A stretch of 64,000 nt of DNA, from the NCBI GenBank assembly GCA_000151295.1, contig GG745329.1:1464553-1528552 (forward strand). Direction: 5' to 3'. Below are positions 1 to 11,900 of the stretch, one piece after another. The stretch comes from Allomyces macrogynus ATCC 38327. Taxonomy: Eukaryota > Blastocladiomycota > Blastocladiomycetes > Blastocladiales > Blastocladiaceae. The notes under the pieces were generated by a model. The model was not told the DNA's origin. It did no database searches and saw only the letters and a list, made by a program, of their open reading frames with translations. A program made the position numbers and the translations under genes. Numbering within the stretch: position 1 is the first letter of the stretch; the number at the start of each line of letters is the position of its first letter.

Positions 1-661
1 GCAGTTCTGGATCGCGTCGTTCATTGGGTGTCTGTGCTTGCCCCACACCGAACCCATCGGGATTGACGTTGTCGCCTCTCGCAGCGTGAGTAAACTTCGT
101 GTTGATGAGCGCTGGCGGTTTTGGAAGCGGCGCGGGATGGACCGCTGAATCGAGTTGAGTGCCCGGATAAATATCAGCGGTCCTGTCTGGCTGTTTGCTT
201 GATTTTTGAGCCGTTTGATTTGGTCGCTGCTGATTTTGTTCAGGAAAGCATTCTGGTCAGACTCCACGTACAGGCAACTTTCAGCTGTGGTTGTGTCCTC
301 ATAAATTGTTGCCAAAGAGTGAAAAAGCAAACACGTTCGGGAGGCAAGCAGCGTACTGTAAGCAACCATCGTGGGAACGCTGGGAACGGGTGCGTGGCGG
401 TGGGTAGAGCGCCTTTGTGCGTTCTGGCTGCCGCACGCTACCACACGCTGCCATAGTCGCTTCGATCGCTGCGACCCAAGCTCCCCGCTTATCATCTTGA
501 TCCAACCTTTGCCACTCCGGGACCAGAAGAGCCAAACCCGTCGCGAAAACTTGAGCACGCGACTCGACCTCGATGTGATCTGCCACTTTTGCACCGCAGC
601 TCACCTGCTCCTGCCGATCCTCGCCCTCCAATCCTGTTTCCTCCGCCGCGAGTTTGCCGCG
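1..661. other. Upstream flank of the first gene, no gene recognised
   Basis: No reading frame here resembles a known protein or shows a convincing exon structure. The last few hundred bases are probably promoter and 5' leader of the membrane protein starting at 662. The frame stays open upstream of that ATG, so a longer N-terminus starting at 371 is formally possible but reads as low-complexity Arg/Cys-rich sequence. Confidence 0.4.
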
Positions 662-1942
662 ATGGGCTGGTTCTACGACCCCAACAACCTCAGCGACCAG
701 CTGCGCGCGTTCAGCCTGTTCCTGCACTTCTGCGGGATCATTGCGATTATTGTGTTGCTAAAGGAGTGCGTGCCGCAAGCGGTCAAGGGGCGGCAAGTGT
801 TTTGGATCGTGTCGATGATTGCGTGCCTGTTCTTGCTCGCGACCTCGCTGCTCGAGATTGTCTACACGCTCACGCGCATCTCGCAGTTTACGTGGTTGCC
901 GTGGCTGAGGATCACGTCGATTGGCGGAGACATTACCGTGCGGTTGGGCACGCTGGATTCAGTGCGCACACGTCGCCGCTCGGTTTGCGATCACCGCCAA
1001 GAGTTTCTCCTCTCCTAGGCTACGCAATCCTCACGACAGTTCGGTTCTGGCGGCTGCGCGCGATCAGCCCTTTCCAGCGGCAATAGTACTTCCCGTACGC
1101 GACGGCCATTGTCTGGATCGTGCTGCTCGTCTCGCTCGGGTGTGCCTCGGCCGTGCGCGTGCTCAAACAAATGTACGGTAACCACGTACCCGTGCCCGAG
1201 GACCGGGTGAACGCGCGGCAGGGCGAGCAGGTGTTGAGCTTCATCGCGTTCCTGATCGTGCAGCTCTTCAACCTGGCCGTCACGTGCTCTTCTACCAATT
1301 TGTTACCAAGAACCTCGACATGCTGCGCGGGTCGACAAAGCAGTCGACGCAGGACGGTGGGTCCGAGTCGGGGTGGTGCAGCCGGAATGGCAGCGGCGGG
1401 GACGACCTTGCTGGCGACCGCGAAGAGCGCGAAAAAGGGCATTTCGGCGTCGGAGAAAGCGTGCGTTTGGTTCTTGCCGATCCCGAAACAGCGACGATGT
1501 CTGACTTGATGGTGGCTGCCTCATAAACAGCCGCCGCGAAGTGATTCTGTCGTTCCCGCCGCCCGTCGCAGTCGACATTGCCTACCTGATCGCACTCATT
1601 GTCTCCATGATCAGCGCCAACACGGCGGGGATCACGCACATGGTCGTGACACTGAACCGGTTTGCGCCAACCGTCGAGGCTGTGATATTCTTTGTCTTCT
1701 CCATCAAGCAGACGCGCAAGCTCGTGCGGTCGAACAACGCCAAGTCGGGGTTGGCCACGTCGCCGTCGACGTCGGCGCTCGTGCACGGCGGCACAAGGGC
1801 GAGTATGAGTGCATCGGCCACGGTTTCGGCCAGTGCTTTACCGCTGGCGAACGTGTGCGTGGCCGCGGCGGGCGCGCCGCCGGCCGGCAAGGTTGGGGGC
1901 GAGTCGTTTATGGCAGCGGACGTCAAAAAGCCGCTTGGTTGA
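662..1942 (+). CDS. Multi-pass (probable 7TM-like) membrane protein, three exons
   Basis: Predicted integral membrane protein of about 361 residues; function not recognised. Exons 662-961, 1087-1460 and 1531-1942 join in frame (phases 0 and 2) across introns of 125 and 70 nt with GT-AG ends; the second donor is gtgcgt. Hydrophobic segments lie at about residues 16-33, 43-64, 101-122, 140-157, 237-255 and 263-285, with a possible further one near 75-95, giving six or seven passes. A basic Ser/Arg-rich loop (about residues 165-225) separates the fifth and sixth segments, and the C-terminus is Ser/Ala-rich, as in many receptor-like proteins. The +1 frame around 1284-1340 also reads as a plausible membrane continuation (VLFYQFVTKNLDM), so a frame error or alternative splice there cannot be excluded. 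A 7TM receptor-like role is inference from topology only. Confidence 0.6.
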
Positions 1943-2973
1943 TGGTGACTTGGGAGCACTCTTGGTGGAGCGGACTGAGACGGCTGAATGAAACGGTTTG
2001 GGCATGGTAAGTGCTGGGTGAAACCCTGATGTATACTTTTAAAATCAAAAGATAGTAGCTTTTTTCCGCCAGCGGCCGGCGCGGACCCCTTTCGTGTCCG
2101 TCCGTCTGCTCACCACCTCGTTGCATTTCTCCTCGCCTGATCCAAACCACCTGCCCGCACAACGCTACCGGCGGGACGGGTGGGCGGCCGGTAGGCCGCG
2201 TAGGTGGTTCTGGTGGTGGTGGTGCGTATCCCGCACGTCGTCGTCGTGAACACGGCCAGGGTTTCACTCCGCAAGCGAACGCGACCAGAGGCACGGAGGG
2301 AGCGGTAAACAGCACCTACAGCAAGGCACACATCGGCTCGACAGCCGGACTCAGGGCTGCACCCACGTCTCGCGGCGGAGGGTGGTGACACACCAATGAT
2401 ATGCACGTGAGAATGCGAGACGTGCCGATGAGCGAACGAGCGAGAGTCCGAAGCAAGCAGTCGCCAGGCGGCCGAGCTGCCGCGGCCGCTCCTGCTGATT
2501 TCCATCACCCATCCACCATCCGCACCTCGTCGTGCCCGCCACTCCGCGCATTTGTGCGGGAAGCGCCCCTCCTCTATCCCGGCCGCTTTCCCCGCCGTTC
2601 TTGCGGCCACCGCACCTCTACCACGCTCCGTCGCGCTGGCCGCGACTGAGTTCGTCTTCCCGACGATCCGGCGCTCCACCTTGCCTCTCCACCTGCTGCT
2701 GACCGCTCTCAGCGGCCGTGGCCCCTCTCGACCAACGCGACCCGCTCGCCCTCTCCTTACCCCGCCCCTGCTGGCCAGGGCGCGCCGCATTTGTCGTTCC
2801 GCCGCCGCATTCACGCTCGTCAACGCCGTTCCCCTGATTGCACTCGTCTATCTCTCAGCCGTTTTTTGATCCACTCACCCGACCAATCTCGCTTCGTGAT
2901 CGACGCGAAGCTCGCCGCCGATCCGCACCTGTCCCCCGTCCTGCCACGGCCTCCGCCACCCGTCTTCACCACC
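1943..2973. other. Intergenic region upstream of the dynein gene
   Basis: About 1 kb between the membrane protein stop and the dynein start. It contains AT-richer sequence just after 1990 (likely 3' end of the upstream gene) and then pyrimidine-rich GC sequence leading to the dynein ATG. Long open frames on the minus strand (for example 2110-2823) are Arg/Ala/Gly-rich and look like by-products of high GC. Confidence 0.5.
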
Positions 2974-5900
2974 ATGGCCGACGCAGTACCATCATTACGC
3001 AGCGGTGCCGAGCGCGGCTCCACCAACAACCTGGCCCTTGGCGGCGACGAGCAGGCCAAGAAAAAGGCCGCGGCCGCGGCCGCGCAGGCCAATGCCATTG
3101 AAAAGCGGCGCGCGAACCTCGACGCGCGTCACCGCGCCCTGCTCGACAAGTTTGCCGAATTGGTCGGCGAAAAGTCGGCGACGCTCGAGGCGAGTTTTTT
3201 GCTCGGGACCAAGATCGAAGTCGTCAACGAGTTTTTCCGCGAGGGCGGGATTCGCCGCGTCCTCTTCTTCTGGAAGAAGGTACGGTGCCGTGAGCCATAC
3301 CTGTCCTGCCGTCCCAGTCGCTCACGCACGCGAACGGTGCAAAATAGGAAGAGCTCTCCAAGTCGACGGCGGCATCAAAGTACCAGCTGATTGTCACCGA
3401 CGGCGTGCGCGACGCGATTGGCGGCATGGGCTGCTTCTTTGTGCGCACCTCGACCAAGGCCATCACCGTCGCCAACTTGGCCACCGATGTCGCGTTTGGC
3501 GTCATCAACAACTCGATTCTGCCCTCGCTCGCGACCGTGGTCAAGCATGTCATTTTGCCGACACTACGGGCGCAGGTACGGCCTGTATACTCTGCCCACC
3601 AAAACTCTTCAACTCACTTCACCGCGCGCTACCGTGCTGCCCACCACGTAGGAGTACTGGGGCGAGTTGAGCAAGCAGAACAAGGGCGAGGGCACGGCCG
3701 ACTTCATCGAGTCGCTGCAGCAGTTTGTCTCCGAGGTCGAGGTAGCCATGGTCAATCTCAAGGACTCGGTGCAACTCACGCCCGTCTCGGTCTCGCTCGA
3801 TGCCTACGCGTCGCCCGCCGACTACCTGAACGCGATCCACGACCCGGCGCTGATCAACGCCCTCGAGGCCGTCGTAACCGAATGGTGTAAGCAGATTGAG
3901 CAGGTGCTCGCCGAGTCAGAGCAGATGCGCAAGGAGGCCGACGATATTGGACCCAACGCCGAGCTCGCGCACTGGAAGGCGCGCATGGTCAAGTTCAACT
4001 CGATCACCGACCAGCTCAAGACGCCCATGTGCAAAAAGGTCATTGGTATTTTGAACGCCGTCAAGTCGCGCGCATTGCTCAGGGCGTGGAAGGACCTCGA
4101 CAACCGCGTGACCGATGCTGCCAACGAGTCCAAGGTGCGTCTTCCTCTATTGCCCGCTCCGCGGCATCTGCGCCCTTCGCTCTGTTGCTCACTCATACCA
4201 CGTCGCATCAATAGGACAACGTCAAGTACCTCTACGCACTCGAGCGTTTCTGCGAGCCGCTCTACCGGTCGGACCCCGTCGGCATGATTCCGGCGATCCC
4301 GGGCCTGATCAACGCAATCAAGATGATCTACAGCATCTCGCGCTACTACAACACGTCGGAGCGCATGACGTCGCTGTTTGTCAAGATCACGAACCAAATG
4401 ATCACGTCGTCTAAGGAGTACATTTACCGCGACGGCGGCGCCAAGCTGTGGGAGCAGGACCGGCCGACGCTGCTGCGCAAGCTCACCGAGTGCATTCAGC
4501 TCAACGAGGCCTACCAAAAGCACTTCCACGAGACGAAGCGCAAGCTGCAAGAGACCAAGTCGGAAAAACAGTTCGACTTTTCGGAAATGTACATTTTCGG
4601 CAAGTTCGACGCGTTCTGCAAGCGCATCCAAAAGGTCGTCGACATGTTCTCGGTCATTGACAAGTTTGTCAAGCTCGAGTCGCTCGGCGTCGAGGGCATG
4701 GACAACATCTTGAAACGGTTCAACAACATTGTCACGTCGATGCAGCGCAAGCCCTACGACATTCTCGACCACCGCAAGATGGAGTACGACCTCGACTACA
4801 ATGCCTTCAAGAAGCAGATTGCCGACCTCGAGGGCGACTTGCAGCAGTTTATCGACAACTCGTTTGACCGGTTGTCGAACACGGAGCAGGCGCTCATTTT
4901 GCTTGAAAAGTTTGCCGAAATTCGCGGTTTACAGCTCGACCTCGAGTCCAAGCAGTACGCCGTCTTCCAGCAGTACACGAAGCGTGACCTCGAAGGCATT
5001 CGCAAGCTCTACCAGAAGAACAAGGACGCTCCTCCGATTCCGCGCAACACGCCGCCGGTCGCGGGCGCGATCGCGTGGGCACGGCAGCTTTACCGGCGCA
5101 TTGAGCGGCCCATGGTGTTTTTCACGGAGCACACGAACGTGCTGGCGCTGCCTGACGCGAAAAAGCACGTCAAGAATTACAACCGCATTGCGCGCGCGCT
5201 CATCGAGTTTGAAATGCTCTACCACCAGGCGTGGCTCGGCACGATTGACCAGGCGAAAGTCGGGCTGCAGGCGACGCTGCTCGTGGCCGATCCGGCGGGC
5301 AACTTGTTTGTCAATTTCGACCCGCAGATCTTGCAGCTCATCAAGGAGACCAAGCACATGCAGCGCATGGGGCTCGAGGTGCCCGAGTCGGTCGCGTCGC
5401 TTGCCGCCAAGGAGCGGTACTTCAAGGGCATCTACATGGACCTGTGCGCCGTCTTGCAGGCCAAGCGCGCGATTGTCGATAGGATCCCGCCGATCTTGAA
5501 GGACGCGACGGCGCCGCACGTGCACGTGCTCGACAAGACGCTCGCGCCGGGGCTCGTGTCGCTGACGTGGAGCTCGATGAACCTCGAGGGGTACATTGCC
5601 AACTGCAACGCGCAGATTGCCAAACTCGACGAGCTGATTGTCAAGGTGCTCGACATTGCTACGTGCCGGATCGCCGTCGGTCTGCGCAAATTGACGGAAA
5701 TGCAGCTGTGCGATATTCCGGGCGAGACCGAGCAGTGGACGCTCGAGCAGTTCCTCGACAAGACCGACAAGCGGTGCGCGTCGGTCGTGCAGCTGATCAG
5801 CAACCGCAGCAATTTGGTCGAGAACGCGACGCGCGACATGATTGCCGAGCTGCAGACGGGTATGCCCGAGAACCTCGTCAAGGGCGACTTGCGATTCTCG

Positions 5901-8900
5901 TACGAAAAGGTCTACTTCCATTTCAACTTGCAGAATTTCGATGCGCTCGTGCAGGCGACCAAGGGGTCGCTCGATATTCTCAAGTCGCGGCTTGGCAACT
6001 ACGCGTCGACGCAGTACGGCAAGTCGGCGCAGCAAAAGCCCTTCTTCAAGGCCGAGCTCGTGCTGCTGATCCCGAACGTGGTCCTGCAGCCCAAGCTCGA
6101 GGATATTCAGTCGGCGCTCAACAAGGCGGCGGTCATGGTTGCCGAGGTCTCGAAGCGGCTGCAGCTTGCGTGGCGCAAGTACCTCGAGGACCCGGCCGAC
6201 GTGCACGTGGCCAAGTCGCCCGAGGAGACGGCGCAGGTCGCCAACAACAAGGACGTGTCGAAGATTGCCGTCATGCTGTCGTCGGCGGTCAACTCGATGA
6301 AGAAGGACCTCGAGGCGCACCGCGAGCAGTTTGCTCGGTTCGACTTACTGTGGAAGGAGGACAAGACCGACACGATCCACAAGTTTTTGGAGTCGAATCC
6401 GGCGATTGCCGACTTCGAGGCCGAGATCAACCGCTACGAGATGATCGAGCGCGAGATTGTCGAGATTCCGCTCACGACGCAGATTGGCCTCCTCTCCGTG
6501 TCGTCGGAGCCGCTCAAGCTGGCGCTCACGACCGAGACCAAGGAGTGGAAGCACGCCTACGGGCTCAACTTGAACCGCAAGGTCAAGCAGGACATGGAGG
6601 AGCTGATTGGCTACATGGAAAAGCAGTCACTCAAGCTCTCGCGCAAGACATCCGATATCGACGACTTGCGGCTCGCGGTCACGACGCTCTCGGAGATTCG
6701 CGAGACCGAGGTCGACATTGACATGAAAGTGCAGCCGATCGAAGAGGCCTACCAGCTGCTCACCAAGCACGGCATCACCGTGTCCAAGGAGGAGACGGAA
6801 ATGGTCGATTCGCTGCGATACTCGTGGAAGAAACTCAAGTCGCTCGTGATCGAGGTGCAGGCCAACTTGTCGCTGATTCAGCCCAAGTTCAAGGCCGACT
6901 TGATTTCGGCCGTGCAAAAGTTCACGCAGGACGTTGACGCGTTCACAGTCGAGTACACGGAGAACGGGCCCATGGCCGGCAACATCCCGCCCAAGACGGC
7001 GTCAGAGCGGCTCAATGTCTTCCAGCGCGCGTTCGACGAACTCAACCGCAAGTGGGAGACGTATTCCGCGGGCGAGGAGCTGTTTTGCTTGCCGGTCACG
7101 CCGTTCCCGACGCTCGTGCGCGTGAAAAAGGAGCTCAAGCTACTGCAGAACCTGTATTCGCTCTACACGGACGTGCTCGAAAAGCGCACGAGCTACTACG
7201 AGATGCTCTGGTCCGAGGTCGACTTCCAACGCATTACCAACGAGGTGGCCGACTTCCAGAACAAGATCAAGAAGCTGCCAAAGGCCATCAAGGACTGGGA
7301 CGCGTTCATGGAGCTCAAGAAAATCGTCGACGACCTGACCGACGTGGTGCCGCTGCTCGAAATGATGAGCCACAAGGCCATTCAGAAGCGGCACTGGGAC
7401 GCGATCATGAAATTGACCAAGACAGAGTTCAACCTCGACCCGGAAATGTTCTACCTGCGCAACCTGCTCGAGGCGCCGCTGCTCAAGTACCGCGAGGACC
7501 TCGAGGACACGTGCACGGCTGCCGTCAAGGAGGCCGACATTGAGGTTAAGCTCAAGCAGGTGATTGCCGATTGGGAGGACCGGTCGTTTGTGTTTGCCGG
7601 GTTCAAGACGCGCGGCAATTTGATTCTCAAGCCGGCGTCGACGTCCGAGATCATCTCGGCCATGGAGGACTCGCTCATGACGCTTGCGTCGCTCATGTCG
7701 AACCGGTTCAACGGCCCGTTCAAGCCCGAGATTCAGCAGTGGGTCTACAACCTGAGCACGGCGTCGGAGGTGATCGAGAGCTGGCTCGCCGTGCAGAACC
7801 TGTGGATCTACCTCGAGGCCGTGTTTGTCGGCGGCGATATCGCCAAGCAGATGCCCAAGGAGGCCAAGCGGTTCCAAAATATTGACAAGTCGTGGTGCAA
7901 GATCATGGGTTCGGCCAACGAGAACCCGAACGTGATCAAATGCTGCGTGACCGACGAGGCCATTCGCAACTTGTTGCCGCACATGACCGAGCAGCTCGAG
8001 CTGTGCCAAAAGTCGCTGTCGGGCTACCTCGAGTCGAAGCGCGCCGTGTTCCCGCGCTTCTACTTTGTCTCGGACCCGGCGCTTCTCGAGATTCTCGGGC
8101 AAGCGTCCGACTCGCACACGATCCAGGCGCATCTAAAGTCGGTCTTCGACAACGTGAATGCCGTCACGTTCCACGAAAAGGAGTACGACAAGATCATTGG
8201 GCTCGAGTCGTCGGAGAGCGAAAAGGTGCCGCTGAGCAAGCCGATCATGGCCGCGGGCAACGTCGAGGTGTGGCTCGGCGTGCTGCTCAAAGCGATGCAG
8301 GTCTCGATCAACGACGTGATCCGCGAGGCCGCGATTCGCATGAACAGCATGCCGCTCACCAAGTTCCTCGACGACTACCCGGCGCAGATTGGCCTGCTGT
8401 GCCTGCAAATTGGGTGGACGACCATGTCCGAGGAGGCGCTCGCCGCGTCCAAGTCGGACAAGAAGAAGATGGCCGCGACCAACCAAAAAGTCACCGACAT
8501 TCTCAACACGCTCATCGAGGTCACGACCAAGGAGCTAAGCAAAATGGACCGCGTCAAGTACGAGACCTTCATTACGATCCAGGTGCACCACCGCGACGTG
8601 TTTGAAAAGCTGCTCAAGTCGCACGTCAAGTCGCCCGATGATTTCGAGTGGCTCAAGCAGTGCCGCTTCTATTGGCGCGAGACCAAGGACGCTTGCATTG
8701 TCTCGATCACCAATTTCGACTTCCGGTACCAGTGCGAGTACCTCGGATGCACGGATCGGCTCGTCATCACGCCGCTCACGGATCGGTGCTACATTACGCT
8801 TGCACAGGCGCTCGGCATGTCGCTCGGCGGCTCGCCCGCTGGGCCCGCTGGCACAGGCAAAACAGAAACGACCAAGGATCTCGGTAAGGCGCTCGGCAAG

Positions 8901-11900
8901 TGGGTCGTCGTCTTCAACTGTTCGGACCAAATGGATTACCGTGGGCTCGGCCGTATCTACAAGGGGCTCGCGCAGTCGGGCTGCTGGGGCTGCTTTGACG
9001 AGTTCAACCGCATCGAGTTGCCCGTGCTCAGTGTCGCTGCGCAGCAGATTGGGTGTGTCTTTGCCGCGCGCAAGGAACGCAAGACGCATTTCGTGTTCAC
9101 GGACGGCGAAACGGTCGAGCTGAACCCAGAGGTCGGCATGTTCATCACCATGAACCCGGGCTACGCCGGCCGTGTCGAGCTGCCCGAGAACCTCAAGGTG
9201 CATTTCCGCTACGTCGCCATGATGGTGCCCGACCGGCAAATCATTATTCGCGTCAAGCTGGCCGGGTGTGGTTTCATCCAAAACATCATTCTCGCCAAGA
9301 AGTTCTTTGTGCTCTACCGGCTCTGCGAGGAGCAGCTGTCCAAACAGGTGCACTATGATTTCGGGCTGCGCAACATTCTCTCGGTGCTGCGCACGTGCGG
9401 GTCCGTCAAGCGTGCCAACCCCGAGGATTCGGAGCACATGATTATCATGCGCGTGCTGCGCGACATGAATCTGAGTAAGCTCGTCGACGAGGATGAGGCG
9501 CTGTTCCTGTCGCTCGTCAACGACCTGTTCCCGGGTCTCTCGGCCAAGAAGGGCAGTTACCCGAACGTCGAGACGGCAATCGACCAGCAGCTGGCCGAGT
9601 CGGGGCTCGTGTCGCACCCGCCGTGGGTGCTTAAGGTCATTCAGCTCTACGAGACGGCCAAGGTGCGCCACGGGATCATGGTGCTCGGGCCAACGGGCAC
9701 GGGCAAGACCAAGTGCATCCACACGCTGCTCAAGGCCATGACGGCGTGCGGCGAGCCGCATAAGGAAGTGCGCATGAACCCAAAGGCCATCACCGATTAC
9801 CAAATGTTTGGCCGCCTCGATGTCGCGACCAACGACTGGACGGACGGCATCTTCTCGTCGCTCTGGCGCAAGACGCTCAAGAAGAAGGGCGAGATTGTGT
9901 GGATTGTGCTCGATGGGCCCGTCGATGCCGTGTGGATTGAGAACTTGAACTCGGTGCTCGACGACAACAAGTGTCTAACGCTCGCCAACGGCGATCGCTT
10001 GCCCATGTCGCCGGCGTGTAAGCTCGTCTTCGAGGTGCACTCGCTGCGCAACGCGTCGCCTGCCACGGTGTCACGGTGTGGTATGATTTACATTGGCATC
10101 ACGGCCTTGACGTGGGACATTTACGTGCAGGCGTGGTACAAGACGCGCGCGCCGGGCGAGGTGGGCGTGCTCGAGCCGCTCTTCAACATGTCGTTTGGCT
10201 CGACGCTCAACTATATTTACCATGAGTTGCACCCGAAAATGACCATGCCCAAAAACTCGTTCATCACCAACACGACGCTGCTGCTCAATGGCCTGATCCC
10301 CAAGAACGACTCGGGCAAGACGCTCGCACCCGACTTCCTGGAAAAGCTCTACGTGTTCTCAATGTTCTGGTCGCTCGGGTCGCTGCTCGAGCTCGACGAG
10401 CGCAAGAAGCTGCAAACCTACCTGCTCGAGCACTACCCGAACATGAGCTACCCGCCGCTCGACCCGTCGTCGCAGGACACGTTCTTTGAGTTTTTTGTCA
10501 ACGAGCAGGGCCAGTGGCAGCACTGGCGCGAGCGCGTGCCGGCGTGGGCCTACCCGCAGGACTCGACCCCCGAGTTTTCGTCAATTATCATTCCGACCGT
10601 CGACAATGTGCGCACCGAGTTCCTCGTCGATACGATCGCCAAGCAGGGCAAGTCGGTGCTGTTGATTGGTGAGCCGGGCACGGCCAAGACCGTGACGCTG
10701 CAGCGGTACCTGGCCAAGCTGTCGCCCGACGCGCACTTGTTCAAGATGGTCAACTTCTCGTCGGCGACGACGCCCAACATTTACCAGCGCACCGTCGAGT
10801 CGTACGTCGACAAGCGCATGGGCTCGACTTACGGTCCGCCGGCGGGCAAAAAGATGACCATTTTCATCGACGATATCAACATGCCCGAGATCAACGAGTG
10901 GGGTGACCAGGTCACGGCCGAGATTCTGCGCCAGCTGGTCGAGTACCAAGGATTTTACTCGCTCGACCGGCCTGGTGATTGGACGAGTATTGTCGACTTG
11001 CAGTTCCTCGGCGCCATGATGCACCCAGGTGGTGGGCGTAACGACATTCCGTCGCGCCTCAAGCGTCAATTCGCGGTCTTCAACTGCACGATCCCGTCGG
11101 ACGTGTCGGTAGACAAGATTTTCGGCACGATGCTCGAGGGCCACTTCTCGGCCGCGCGCAAGTTCCCCGAGGACGTGATTGGCATGGCCGGCAAGATTGC
11201 GTCGCTGACGCGTAAGATGTGGCAAATGACCAAGGTCAAGATGCTGCCGACACCCGCCAAGTTCCACTACATTTTCAACTTGCGTGATTTGAGCCGCATC
11301 GTGCAGGGCATGCTCAACACCAAGTCCGAGGTGATCGTCAACGCCAAGATGCTGCTGCACCTGTGGGAGCACGAGTGCTCGCGCGTGCTGCCCGACCGGT
11401 TCACCAACTCTGAGGACATTGATTGGTTCAACAAGACCATGTTCAACTTTATCAACAAGGAGCTCGGCGAGGACATGGCGCAGGCCGTCGCGACGCGTAG
11501 CTACTTTGTCGACTTCATGCGCGACCCGCCGGAACCCGACGACCCTGAGATTGAAATCAACCCCGAGGACTTCAAGATTTACGAGCGCATTCCGTCGTTT
11601 GACGGGCTGCGCGCGCGCTTGCAAGAGTTCATGAAGCAGTACAACGAGGCGATTCGCGGCGCGAAAATGGACCTGGTGCTGTTCGAGGACGCCATGAAAC
11701 ACATTGTGCGCATCTCGCGCATCATCCGCACGCCGCGCGGTAGCGCGCTGCTCGTCGGTGTCGGTGGGTCCGGCAAGCAGTCGCTCACGCGGCTCGCGTC
11801 GTTCATTGCCAAGGCGCAAGTCTTCCAGATCGCCATCTCCAAGAACTACTCGGTGACCAACCTGATGGAGGACCTCAAGAACATGTACAAGGTCGCCGGG

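Noticed and set aside
1262..1530. Two single-base deletions in the 7TM-like gene
   Set aside because: A fully canonical splice solution (intron 1461-1530, donor gtgcgt, phase 2) keeps one continuous frame, so frameshifts are not needed, although one remains possible.
2110..2823. Long minus-strand open frame (about 237 codons)
   Set aside because: Arg/Ala/Gly-rich, no family similarity, no splice logic, and located in the dynein promoter region; expected by chance in GC-rich DNA.
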